From positions 427,410-491,409 of the forward strand of contig RDEW01000037.1 of the NCBI GenBank assembly GCA_011109175.1: 64,000 nucleotides of DNA. Reading direction: 5' to 3'. Positions 34,381 to 46,164 of this stretch are shown here, in pieces (position 1 is the first letter of the stretch; each line of letters begins with the position of its first letter). Under the pieces are notes generated by a model. That model had not been told where the DNA came from and did no database searches. It saw only the letters and a program-made list of their open reading frames with translations. The DNA is from Dicyema japonicum. Lineage: Eukaryota; Dicyemida; Rhombozoa; Dicyemidae. The translations under genes were made by a program, and so were the position numbers.

Positions 34381-35030
34381 TAACTAATTTATGATACATC
34401 GCTTTGATGATTGAGGTTGCTTTTTTGTTGAAAATACTGTTCCAACATTTTATGACAGATTCATGTTGGATATTAACTTTGTTAAGAGATTCATAAAAAT
34501 ATCTTTTTCGTCGATAAAGTATTAATAGTTTTGAATAATCTTTTTATTCTAGTTACAGTTTCAATGCTCGTTTCGAACTTTTGTGTAAGAATCTGTGAGA
34601 CATATTTTTTCGATAGAAGAGATATTACAGGCTTTTCTTAGTATTTAGGCAGCAGTGATGTTAAGAACGCCACAGTGATATTAAGTCAACTTGAAATTTT
34701 CCTATAAATAAACCATTAAATAAGTCACAGTTAATTAATTTTGTTCCACATTGAGGTTTTTGGTCTTTTACATTTCTATGCCAATCCTACCAAGTGTTCA
34801 AAAATCTGTGGGTGTTCCAAAAATTGAGGTAATGTTTTCTCCGAATCGACGTCGGACTGTAGTTACCTTGGTCTTTAGAATTTTTAATTTCAAAGTAAAG
34901 AATCCTGTGATTGGGGTCATATGTATTTTCTTAGCTATAAGGACCCCAGGATTCCATGAACCACATCTCTGGTGAGTATTTTCCACTAACAAGGATTTCT
35001 TCGGGCTTCTAACGAATAAATAATTTATAG
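34380..35030. other. Unassigned; minus-strand frame at 34992-34798
   Basis: A minus-strand 64-codon frame runs from 34992. Nearby, splicing would join a 'KILKTK' exon to 'KTLPQFLEHPQIFEHL', similar to the unidentified frame at 18990-19330. The function is unknown. Confidence 0.25.
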
Positions 35031-35034
35031 CTGG

Positions 35035-35105
35035 TTTATCGAGCGCATTTCCTTACAAATCGTCAGGGGGAATGCGTTTTCAATCCTGAGAGCAGCCAGC
35101 CTTGA
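35035..35105 (+). mobile_element. Family R LINE terminal fragment
   Basis: 'FIERISLQIVRGNAFSILRA' matches the family R C-terminus and is closed by TGA shortly afterwards. Confidence 0.55.
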
Positions 35106-35109
35106 CTGA

Positions 35110-36590
35110 AAGGAACTTAAATTAGTTGTTGACTGTTTTAGGTTTTCATAAAAAAACTATATTTAAAAAAATTAATTCGATAACAATATGTGGTTAAGTC
35201 ACAAGGAATATGCGAGATAGCACGCTACATTGCTAACAATTTGGTAAACCATAAATTTTGTCTTTAAGATGGGAACATTATATTTATCACAAGATCCCTA
35301 TTATTAACAAATATTTATATACTCCAGTATCTTTGGAATGTCCGCTTGTGCTTGTTCTCCTGCTAGCCATCGGTTTCTCGAAGGGACCGGAGTGAATAAA
35401 CATAACAACTCCCAAGAGTATTGTACCACAGCTGGTATCCTAAGCCAACTGTTATTGTGAAGATTATGAAATCAATGAATTCCTTCTTTATTGGTGATAC
35501 TATAGGATTCCGACCTTCGGACGATGCCAGAATGGAGTATTAAATATGAACTTATTATATTTATGAAAATTCAGATTATTAATGGATAATCTGATATGTA
35601 AATAAATTAGAATAAAGAATTAAATAAATTAGTCATTAATGTTAAAATCCTTGAAATTTAGATAGTAATTCTACAAATAACCTTATTGGCACCATTTATT
35701 TGGGGATCAGGGTATCCCTGTTCGTAGCATCCCTAGATCGGTCTTCAGTACCTGTCGTCCTCCTAGCATCATCAGCTGAATGAGATCTCCTCATATTGCT
35801 CTGCTCCTAACGCATTTCTTCATTTATATTGCGAATTAATATTTTATCGATTAAATTTTATTTTAAAATATATTAATAACCGCAAAATTACACATATTCA
35901 TAGTAAAAATGTGTGTCCTACTTAATAGCCTATCCTACAGGTTAGTGAGGCCGGGGTACTTAACTAACTGACTACAAACGTGACAACTCGATACCCATAA
36001 AAGGATCAATTTCACTGTAGTTTTCGGTTGACCTTAAAAATACAAAAATTTGGCCTAAAATGAAACTTTCAAAAAGAGGTATAAATTACATTTTTGGGAT
36101 TGCACAGAGGAATCAGTCCATTAGCTGAAGTATATCCTATTACATCAGCCTGTGGTTAATTTGCTAATTTTATCTTTGATGATAATCTACGCGGTTATGA
36201 CCAAAGCCTAATTTGGACTTCAGTTGACTTAACCCAAATTTATCTTTCCAGCAAAGATCTTTATAAAAATGCAAAACGATTTAATTATAAACGTTTACAA
36301 GTCTTTAAATACGACTATTGAATTGAAATCTCCACTGGATGGGTCCCTAAAACTGCAAAGACTGGACATTTTCACCCCTTTCCTCTACTTCTAAATAGAC
36401 TTGATGTTATAAGATCTCTGATTATGTGACCGTGTTTATTAAGTGTTAACTATTAATATCTTTACGGTATAAAATTAAAATGAACCCGTTCTTGTAAAAT
36501 TCCACTTCTTCAAGATGAGGTGCTGGGACAACGTGATTAGTTAGTTTGTGTAACCGTAGTCTCTGGTGTTATTAATATTATTATGTGCAT
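35110..36590. other. AT-rich region, no supported gene
   Basis: Short frames only. A plus-strand frame near 36175-36430 ('DDNLRGYDQSLIWTSVDLTQ') is stop-poor, but I cannot assign it. Confidence 0.3.
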
Positions 36591-36599
36591 CGAGGGAAT

Positions 36600-37090
36600 G
36601 TCTGATATTCAAAGAGAGAATTGATGTTATTAACTTCCAAGATTGTTTTCGAGACACCTCCCAACCTTTCGGAAGTCTTCGCTCAGAGGAGCTGATAATG
36701 AATGTCGATGTAAACGAAAGCCAATTGGATGGCCATGTTCACTAAACCCCCATTGGTGATAGTTTGATACTTCTCTTCTGATAGTTGGTTTCTTAGAAGC
36801 ATGGCCTGGGTCCGATGCTGAAGTGACCAAATTTTTCGGAGAGTACGTATCAACACACGTAGCATCCCAAACTAGATTTCGACTACTAGCAAAAAGGAAA
36901 TGTCGTCATCCCGTCGGGGGGGTTGCCATCGCTCCAGGCGAGACCACTAGCTTCCAAAATGCAGTGGTGACCAGCATTGGAAGGTGCGTTTTTCAACGTC
37001 ATGTTGAGACAGGCATGCATGGGAAACGGCCCACGCTCAACCTGCACGACAGTGGCTGGTAACCAAATGGATCAATCAAACCTCCACAAC
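36600..37090 (-). mobile_element. Family R LINE restriction-like endonuclease fragment (best preserved core)
   Basis: On the minus strand 'FASSRNLVWDATCVDTYSPK' and 'NLVTSASDPGHASKK' (36900-36780) give the clearest copy of this domain, preceded by degenerate 'LVVSPGAMATPPTG', where an intact copy has the LEP.GL.R.DGKRPDG region. It ends near 36610. Confidence 0.7.
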
Positions 37091-37400
37091 GACATTTTCG
37101 CTCAACATATACTTTAAGTCCAACAAAGGCCAATCTGTTGTCAAACTTACTCAGAAATGTCCTTTTGTCACTTAACGATTCCTTTATTCTATTCTTTGTT
37201 ATTTCACATCCTAGGAAATCAAGAAATCTGAGATCCGTATTTCGAATAGGAATGATCGGAGTGCATCACAAAGTTTTGCCTTCAAAAGAGAAACTGTCTT
37301 GGGAAACTATAATCGATACACAGTCCAAACAGCGGCAGTGAGATACCCTTCCATCAATTTCTTTCTATTGAAGAAGCCTTTCAGACTCAGTCAGTGAAGG
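37090..37400. other. Unassigned spacer before a family A 5' end
   Basis: No motif is recognised. The family A start context 'AACGTCATGTGGTTCGCCG' appears at its right edge. Confidence 0.35.
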
Positions 37401-40215
37401 ATTCTTTTATTTAACGTCATGTGGTTCGCCGTTTCTGGTGACGAAAACTGTGGAATATACTTCACAGACAAAAGAACCATCCTCTACGTCCAATCCAAAA
37501 GGAATGTCCTTCTTGGACGATCTCTCCACTGGCCTCTCTCTCCTGCCTTGATGGAAGCCCACCTAATGCTTTCCTGCGATGTAAACGCCAATCCTGGACC
37601 TCGAAAACCCATTATTTTGATTCAACTAAACATAATGGAGTGAAGGGAAGATCCTCGAACTCAAAACCTCTTAAAAGGTATAATACTGACATTTACCTAC
37701 TCCAAGAAACAAGACTGACTCCGTCTTCTTCCACTCCCGTCTTCCCAAACTATCACGTCATCAGGCGCGACCGACTGCTTACCCTTATCAAAAATGAAAT
37801 TCCGTACGCAAACTAAACTTTTGTCAACCTCAAGTCTCCCGTCAAATATATTAGTATTTAGTAATACAAGATATTCGAGTTCATCGGAAACATAAACATA
37901 TTGAATGTGTATGTGCCACCGCCCAACTCATGTCCCAAGGAATTCAGGTTTTCCCTGTCAGACATCGACAAATCAAAAAATATGTTACTTTGTGGAAACC
38001 TAAATGCAAAGCATCCGACATGGTTCAAGAACCTAACATGCGATGTCAGAGGAAACCAATTGTTATCGAATCTGGATGACCTGATAATATTAAACAACCC
38101 TACATTCAATACAAGGACTCCCTACGAGCGAATGACATGACATCGTCCCCCGATCTCACTCTTGCCTCAACAAACATCGCAACATTAACAAAATGGACAG
38201 TGCTATACGATACCAGCAGTGACCAATCCCGTTATGATTACGTTTGAAGGAAGTGTCAATTGCAAAAAACCTGTTTTATTTACCGACTACAAAAATGTCG
38301 ACTGGAAAAAGTTCTCAAATTTTGTCGACTATTATCTACTTGACTTTCATTTATCCAATTTCAACTCCATCGATAAAGCACTATTTTAATAGAGTGGTAC
38401 GCGAGGGAATAAAAATTTGTATTAAAAGAAGGCCACTGACCTCAAGAGAAAATTCTTCCCCAGAGCCGATCCACTCATAAAAAAATAAATTACCTAAAAA
38501 GCCTCCAAAAACAATCCTGGGAAACAAGATTGAAAATTCGTACATTAGAAAGAGAGATCAGGAACAATGCAAAGAAGAAACAAGAGAAAGTTTGGAAAAA
38601 CCTCATGTCCAATCTAAACAAGCAGAACTCCTATACAAAAATGTGGAAAACACTTAGAAGCGTAATTAACGCTGACAACCCGGCCGCACGTGATGAAATG
38701 GAAAACAAGATCTTCTTAAACAAACTTCTGAAGTACTACTCCTCCACGAGTTTCATCCCATATAAGAAATTCGAAGGTCCATCCATCCTAGCCCTCAATC
38801 CTAAAAGAGTCACCTCCCGATTGTCCTCTCTGTGGAGAACGTATAGAATATGGTCAAGGGTCAAAAACCGATTTATTCCTGTGGTCCGGACGGAATTCCT
38901 GCAATAGTTCTGAAAAACATAGGCCCCTATGCTATCATGGCCCTCACAAAAATTTTCAACTTTTCAATCAACGAAAATTGTATTCCTTCTATATGGAAGC
39001 TATCAAACATACGACCAATTCTGAAACCCGGGCGACCAAAGGGATCACCAGCCTCATACAGACCAATATCTCTCCTATGTGTTACATCAAAACTTTTGGA
39101 AAAGCTGATTCTTGAACTAATCAAACCATACTTTCCTGATGCACCTTTTCAACACGGATTCAGAAAAGGACACTCCACAGAAACGCATCTTACATGCCTT
39201 ACAAATTTCATCAAGGATGGACTAAAGCGCAAACCTCATCAGAAGTCTTTGTTATGCTCCATCGATATAGAAAAGGCTTTTAATACTGTCCCAAGAAAGC
39301 TTTTGACAAGGAAGATCTTTACGTCAAAAATTCCAAACAACCTGAAAATCTGGATCGCAAATTTCCTAAATGGAAGAAGAGGAAGAGTAACTGCTGGAAA
39401 AACTAGATCAGTGACCAAGTTCCTTCCAAATGGAGTCCCTCAAGGATCTCCACTTTCACCACACCTATTCAACCTATTCTTGAATAATATGCCCTCCCAT
39501 ACCAGTGACGATACTCTGGTTCTGCCATATGCAGATGATATAATCGTCGCACTCAAAGACCAGTGCGTTTACAATACTGTTTACCGGATACAAGCTTCAT
39601 TGGACGATCTGAACTGTTGGCTCGTTAAGAACATTTTACATACAACTCCCAAAAAATCTTATACAACAATTTTCAGAACAAACATAAGATTGACAAACTC
39701 CGCTCAATGTTTAACCGTAAATGGAATCTCAATCCCCACGACCAACTGGGTCAAGATACTGGGCGTAACTTACGACCCACTCTTGACCTTCAGCAAACAC
39801 ATCGACAACGTTATCTCTCGGCACAACAACAGCTAAATTTTGTTAAAACACTTCTTGGACAATATAATGGGTGTTTCAACTCAAATTTGGACTCCCTCTA
39901 CGTGCAGTATATTTAACCGTCTCTAACTTACGGGTGTGCTGCATGGGGAACCAACCTATCAAACAGGAATATAGAAAAAATCAATACCTTCCAAAAACTA
40001 AGGTTTGCAAAGGTTTTCTTAAACACCTCTAAACCCTACACCTTTTGAAGAATTAGTGAAGAAAACCGGAGCCTTACTACCCTCCAAAAAAGTTAGAAAC
40101 CTTTGGAACCCGGGAAGAACACCGAGCAAGAATGAGATGGCTACTCGAGGCAGCCGGAATCACCTGACGGCTATGTAGTTAATTAATTTGTCATTTTTGG
40201 TTTTTAATAATAATA
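37400..40215 (+). mobile_element. Family A-type LINE, nearly full length, decayed
   Basis: It starts 'MWFAVSGDENCGIYF' at 37419, like 'MWFTVSGGVGYSP' of the intact copy. A 2A-like 'CDVNANPGP' lies at 37575-37601, and a degraded endonuclease follows ('NVYVPPPNSCPKEF', 'LCGNLNAKHPTWF', 37904-38025). The RT is largely open at 38850-39836: 'CGPDGIPAIVLKNIGP', 'SIDIEKAFNTVPRKLL', 'FLPNGVPQGSPLSPHLFN', 'PYADDIIVALKD'. A C-terminal fragment follows, with a tail of TAATAATAAT near 40205. Frameshifts are concentrated in the endonuclease. It represents a subfamily diverged from the 13641-16427 copy. Confidence 0.85.
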
Positions 40216-40289
40216 AGTCTCCAAATGTATAAATATTATTAATAGCACTTTCGAAGAACCGAAAAAGTAATTTATTTAATTAAGGTTAC

Positions 40290-41471
40290 GCTTGTGCCGT
40301 ATTTTTCTTCAGGTTATTCTTTCTCCCACAATTCTCTTATCTAACTTTCTCCATGCTCCACGGTTACTGGCAATTATTCTGAGTGTATTCAAATTATCTC
40401 TTGTTTTCAGCTTTTGTTTTACATTGGTCAGGTCCTTGTGTAGAACCTCTGAGAAAGTTATTCGAGGTTTTCCACGGAACGAGGTTTTCATTTCTGGGCA
40501 GAAATAGTATTCTATTGCTATTTTAGCATGCGTTATCTGCCTCATCCGAAGGACCAAATAGACGCCATCTTTATTAAAGGAAATCGAGACTCAATGGTTT
40601 TGCATTACATATTTTGTATAGATTCTTGTTTGTAATTTTTTTGGCCAGTTGATGCCAAACAACAGTCGGAGTTGTTTACGATGGAAGGCATCTAGTTTGT
40701 CCAATACCGCTTGTGAGACTCCCCAGGTTGCAGCGTTGTACATTAGGACCGGTTTCACGAAGGCATTGTATAGTCTTACACGTAATTGTCTGCTATTTTG
40801 TTTACGATGATTCCAGAATGCTCCCGTTTTTCTAAAGGCCGCGACGGCCAATATTTTCCTGTTTAGTGATATCCTCAGCGTCTCCTAGCAAAGCCAACCA
40901 ATTTTTACAGTATCTCCATTTTTCATCAGTTCGGGTTAATTCACGGCGTATGGTTGTTGTTTCCGTCTTTTCCGTATTGATTTTGATGAACCATTTTTCT
41001 AGCACATTTTTGTCCGTATATAGTTTAATGTTTTTTCGTTGCGACAAGGAAGAATAGAAGTCGTCTAGTTCGTCTCCATTGATTGATACTCTCACCGTGC
41101 ATATACATTAATAATGGAGATTATGGAATTGTTCTTTTCACCGTATTTTAATCGTAAAACACATATTCTATCACTCACCCTCCACGTCTTGTGGATTCGA
41201 TTGTTCAGTTCTTTTTGTATTGCAAATCCCAGTGTGGGCAATTCGAAAGGTGCAGGATCAGGCGGAAATCATTGTTGATTTCATCTAGTCCGGCTTTTAC
41301 TTTCGTTTCCTGTAAGCACGCCATGGTTACCTTGTACGATCCAAGATCCACGCATAAATTTCTTTTTTAGTATCCGACTTTTATCCTCTTACATTGAACG
41401 AGCTGATAGTGAAAGATCCCGAAGAAAAGCACGAAAAAGACATGTGTGCAATAGAGCCACGTCACCAGCTC
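40290..41471 (-). mobile_element. Family B LINE, internally deleted, minus strand
   Basis: The 5' end lies near 41471 ('TTGAGCTGGTGACGTGGCTC' on the minus strand). The endonuclease start is 'ISSFNVRG' followed by 'MACLQETKVKAGLDEINN' (about 41400-41250). It then passes directly to RT thumb sequence ('INTEKTETTTIRRELTRTDE', 41000-40930), 'LYNAFVKPVLMYNAATWGVS' (40780-40720) and the C-terminus to 40309 ('LRMRQITHAKIAIEYYF'). Most of the endonuclease and RT is missing. Confidence 0.8.
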
Positions 41472-41499
41472 AACCAAAATAAAGGTATAAATAGCTAAG

Positions 41500-42200
41500 G
41501 CTAATTTCTCCCAAGATTGCATTCGGTAGTCAATTCGGCCTGACGAATATGGTTTTCGTATAAAAGTAGAATTCTATTCCAGGACCGGTGAAAGTAAATC
41601 TCTCGGTTAACCATTGAGAATCTTGCCACAAACGAATCCAACTTTCTACCATTACTACGTTGGCAAACCGGACAGGTTTCTTCATAAACAATAACGGTCA
41701 TTCGAATGATTCTTCGTTAGAGTACCCCAGGTCCCTTCAAATAAACGAAACAGATGGCTAAAAAACGTACAGCCAAGAGCGGAAGCCGACAGGTATATTT
41801 GGTTCTGTAGAGAACTAGTAGGAGGGCCCGGACAAGTGAAGAGATGACCTTCTGGTCTTCAAGAAAGCAAGATGGGAATAGTGGAAAGGACGATTGTCCA
41901 ATCCTATACAGATATGAATATAAATTCAAATGATGAGCACAACACAACGTAGGCGCCAAGTGAAAGCGAACTTCCCGCGGCAGGTAGCTTCGCTTCCGTC
42001 AACGATAGGGGAATACGCTCCAGAAGCATGTTTATACCAAGGCTTCTGATGTCTTTAGTGGATATCCAGTCATGAATTGTTTTCTGTCGTGACTTAGAGG
42101 GATCAGTCTCTGGGATGGTTTGTAGAATCCGAATTTGATCACCAAGAGTAGGAATAATTCTCCTTTTGTTTGTGAAGATCAAATGCAGTGAGCTGAATGT
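41500..42200 (-). mobile_element. Jockey-type LINE C-terminus with zinc-knuckle region
   Basis: Minus-strand frames give 'KTIHDWISTKDIRSLGINML' (42080-42020), then 'LCCAHHLNLYSYLYRIGQSS' and 'FPLFPSCF' (about 41950-41860), and in the next frame 'HLFTCPGPPTSSLQNQIYLS'. This is the common C-terminal arrangement 'LPR..R..L.QLR.GH...L.SY..RI....CP.C...HLF.CP' of Jockey/CR1-group ORF2. Part of it recurs on the plus strand at 61741-61985. Confidence 0.6.
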
Positions 42201-42385
42201 CCCAACGTCGTTAGAGAATACATCACACCAATTTATTTTGTATTAGTTTCTCCACAATATACCGCCATACTGGGTGTCTCTCGTTCTCCTCGTCTTTCTT
42301 TTAGTCAGTCCGAAATCACATAGTTGAAGACTTTCTTTCTTCCCTTTTAACGATTTGATCCTGGGGCAATAAATAAATTAAAAGA
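42200..42385 (+). mobile_element. LINE 3' end (GATCCTGGGG type)
   Basis: 'GATCCTGGGGCAATAAATAA' at 42356-42375 is preceded by a T-rich stretch, as in the 3' ends at 26600-26697 and 43870-43920. It faces the next fragment tail to tail. Confidence 0.5.
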
Positions 42386-42399
42386 TGGTAATAGTCGGA

Positions 42400-42930
42400 A
42401 GCGGGAGTTCTCAAAGGTCACTCAATTAGATCTGGTGGGACAGAAGTCGATGGTGAGCCTGGGTGAGACTCGCATGACGGGTAAAGGGACGATTCCGATT
42501 GAGTCGAATCTGTAAGCATGTAAGGCAAAATGATGCCCACAACAGAGACCTTCGTTGTTGTCGAACTTAAGGAGGTATGGTATTTCTATTGATATCTGGT
42601 AGTGGACACCGGATAGGTTTGTTACAAATCAGGCTTTTGATGGCATTTGTGGCAATCCAGCCATGTATTGCCTTAAACTGTGAAAATTCTGTATCAGTAA
42701 AAAGTGGAGGATACGGAGTTTGTTTGATGAGAGCTATATTTTTGATGTCGGATAAATTCCAAAGTCTGTGTGCCGGATTATCAGGCATATTGCACTTTTC
42801 AAAGGAGTGTAGGCCAAATATGAGAAAGTGGTCCCGGATGGGAAGAATCTTAGATTCCCAGTGGAGGTGGTTAGTTGGGGTGCATTTCAGGATTCAATTG
42901 TTATTTTGAGGTCAGAATTATAAACTGCCT
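42400..42930 (-). mobile_element. Second Jockey-type LINE C-terminal fragment, minus strand
   Basis: 'FTDTEFSQFKAIHGWIATNA' (42690-42630) parallels 'KTIHDWISTKDI' of the neighbouring copy. 'LCCGHHFALHAYRFDSIG' and 'CPSCESHPGSPSTSVPPDL' (other frame) follow. Decayed. Confidence 0.55.
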
Positions 42931-42959
42931 GAATTTTTCAGGGTTAGGAGAGATTTCAA

Positions 42960-43930
42960 AAGCGCCGGAGAAGCCTGTATTAATGTTAATCTCCCTTGTT
43001 ATGTTAATGCCTGAATCAGAACAGGCCTTTCTACAGTGACTCATTTAGGATCCGTTCCCAAGTTGATCACAGACGGCTTCAATCGCACCTTAACCAGGTG
43101 TGTAACTGGCTATCCGCAAATATGTTGTCTTTATCTGCATCCAAGTCTCAGTTCACCCTGTTCACTACGGACATGAAATTTAGGGCTATTCTTTGGAGAC
43201 ATCCTTATTCTTTCTACACGAATCCAGGAGATCATTGGAGTAACTTTCGACTCTTTAATGACGTTTTCCAGTCAGCAGAAGAAGTGTTAACCAAGGGGGT
43301 TCTAAAGGCTATCATAAAGAAGAGCCCCTCCAACATGCTGCCTGTATCAGTAAACTCTATCTTCAAATTATTGTGCCGACAGTTGAATATGCTTATTCCG
43401 CCTGGAGATTTGCTCATCATTTATTGAGGATTGAGCGTATAGACACTCTCAGGCATAAAACACATTGCTCATGCAAGCCGACAGCTCACCCACCACCAGT
43501 CTCCTTTCTGAGGAAGCGACACAGAAAAAAACAGGGTTTCCTACGTTTCTGCAAGGAGCTAGGAAACCCATTTAGAGAAAGGGTACCTCTCACATAGGAA
43601 TTCTGATAGACCATAAAAGACATCCCGAAGATTTCCTTGCAGACACAAAAGATGGAACTTCCGGAAGACAATTGGGTCGCTGTTCTGGAGCTAGGGAGAC
43701 TGGGATCACCTAATTAGTGGGTCTGTTGCTTTAAATAAAAGTTTTAATTTAATATTTATGAATAAATGTAAAAAATACCAAGATACGAGACAACTACATA
43801 TACTTTCTGGAGAGCCATGCAGGATTCTCGTCCAAGTCAGATAGGACCTCTCCCACGTCAGTCTAGGTCACTTAGGAACTTTCTTTTTTACTTTTAATCC
43901 TGTGATCCTGGGTAACAATAATAAAAAACA
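42960..43930 (+). mobile_element. Family A-like LINE C-terminal fragment and an adjacent 3' end
   Basis: 'VCNWLSANMLSLSASKSQFT' (43099-43155) matches 'FGWLCENRLNACSEKSAVT' of the intact copy, followed by thumb sequence to about 43560. 'GGGATCACCTAATTAGTGGG' near 43700 resembles the family A 3' UTR. A second 3' end of the GATCCTGGG type lies at 43870-43930, so two fragments may be joined. Confidence 0.6.
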
Positions 43931-44152
43931 GTACACTAACTCACCATATCCTGGTGATGTCTTTTGGGGAGATTGAAAACATAGAAAGCATTTGGATATC
44001 ATAAAAAAGTAAATTTATTATTTATATACGAAAATAGTACTTCCTGTCCTTAAATGAGCTGATTATTCCATATATGGAAATATTCAACATCTGCAATTTC
44101 CTCATTTAGTAATATTTCTGCTTATAAGCCGTTTGTGAGTATTTTACTATGA

Positions 44153-46112
44153 ATGTTTATTTTTGTTCTGTTCTTCCACGTTTATAATCAGTGTCCTTAC
44201 ATCAGTATACCCAACAATATCAGAAAATACCAAAACTCCCAAGTCTTCATATTAAGCATATCGACTGACAAACGAGTCAAACATAACTGGCCGTCACAGT
44301 TAACTCTCAAATGTTTTCCGGAAGTAAAAGACAGGGGGTTTATTGTGGGTTTTAGTCCAAGACAGAGGATATGGGTGAACAAATATTCTGGAAGCTATTT
44401 CTCGAAAAATATCTCAGCCACGTGGAATTTGACTGACGTAGATGACTACGATACTTTTGAGCCACCTTACTGCCAATTTTATGTGGGGGGGAGATCATGT
44501 TTGATTGACACGAACGATTGGATCCATAGATCAGGTTTTCCACGTGAATATTCATAGAAATAAAATTACTGATACAAAACAACTCATTATCAACGCATTC
44601 CTGAACCAATCTTTGGTTCTGCGGTTATTCGAGGTACTCCCCGAAGATTTGCCTTTCATTTCCGACCGAGAGGATCAAATGTCTGACTGCAATCTCCAAC
44701 TGCTTTCTTCGAAGCTGGTTCACGGTCACGAGTTATTTTAGAAAACTCTCTACATCCCCAAGGTGACTGGGGAGAAGATCATCAAATGCTTGATATACGG
44801 AATGCGACTGGTCTACACCATAAAGTACGACATCTGTAGATTAGTATTGTTACCCCCAGCTCCAAAAATCCACGAGGTACACCGCGAACAGTGTGAGATC
44901 CTATTCCCTGTGAAAAACACTAAAATCTACAATTATGACCACAACTTCTACAACGGATTGAAGACCACAGCAGAGGAATTCAAATTTTCCTGTCTAAACA
45001 ACCGACTCTCCAGTGGGTACCAATGTCTCATTACTCAGTAACATAATCTATCGACTCAAAAACAACGAAATTACTGATTTGAACTCCGCATTGTTCTCTT
45101 CTAAGGGTCTATACGAACTGTACTGTGAAATTGTCACAAACCATACTCACGTGTCGGCTTTTCGATTATATCTCCACGTAGTTGTTGTGGTTCACTTAAG
45201 TTCCTCCCAAAATTCTTTCTGGATTGAAAAACTGCAAAATTGTCAGCAATTTATGCGAGTTTCATCTGAACGTCAACTATGGACGTTATGCCGATGAGTT
45301 GAAGATTTCCTGGTACTTTAACGGAGTCAGATTGACACGTTTGTACATTTAAAGTCAACCTTAGCAAACGAGCACGTGAAGATCGACGAAAGCGGACTGA
45401 ATTTGGTCATCAACATCTCCGATTATAAAAGCGGAAATGTGCAAGCCATAATAAGCAACAGATTTGGTTCACAAATGGCCAGTGCTTATGCGGAATATAT
45501 TGGTGAGCTCTTTGATTTAAACAGAACCCCCTTATTTCGAGATCAATTTCCCCGAGAGTGTGATCCTCAAAGACAAGAGTACCACCATTGAGTCAAAAGT
45601 TCACTACGACGGAATGGAAAAGGTTTCAATGTGGTGGGCCATCAACGGGGAAATACTCAACAAGAGCAACAAGCCTAGTAATGTGATCTCCTCTGTCAAT
45701 ATCAAAAAATACACGTGGTTGGGGCAGCTTTTCTAATTTACAGCACTCTGAAAATCGAAAATAGTCCTCAGATCACCATGGATGACGTTTTCTCTTGTTT
45801 CTTTAAAGTGGGACAACTCGTAATTGAAAGCAGACGATCAAGGATCACAACATTAGGTATTCACGTGGTTTGATAAGTCAGAAAAATCTAACAACGTTAA
45901 TATTTATTTGTTCGGCGTTGGTGGAGCAGTTGTAGGACTGATTATTATACTTACAATATTAAAGTTGGTCTATCCAAGATATGGTGGAACATATTGCGGT
46001 AGTATCTAATCACTCAATTGTAGTTGAATCGAAGGAAAGGGAGTATGGAATACTCAAATACACTAATTTATGGAAATTTTATAACGAAGACTCTGAACTG
46101 AATAATTGTTAA
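44153..46112 (+). CDS. Ig-domain single-pass membrane protein, tiny introns
   Basis: A hydrophobic start ('MFIFVLFFHVYNQC') looks like a signal peptide. Several Ig-like modules follow ('LTLKCFPEV', 'EFKFSCLNNRL', 'ELKISWYFNG' with 'GLNLVINISDYKSGNVQAI', 'KVSMWWAINGE' with 'DDVFSCFFKV'). A transmembrane helix ('GGAVVGLIIILTILKLV') and a short cytoplasmic tail ending 'KFYNEDSELNNC' complete it. Introns that restore the frame lie at 44499-44529, 44718-44741, 45017-45038, 45326-45354, 45503-45524, 45715-45743, 45857-45881 and 45999-46023 (22-31 nt). One junction near 45175-45205 does not fit GT..AG; it needs a one-base indel or a non-AG acceptor. No orthologue is recognised. It may act as an adhesion or recognition receptor. 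Confidence 0.78.
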
Positions 46113-46164
46113 TTTATTTTGTTAAATAATTTAAGTAACAAAATTAATGTTTTATTAATTAGTA

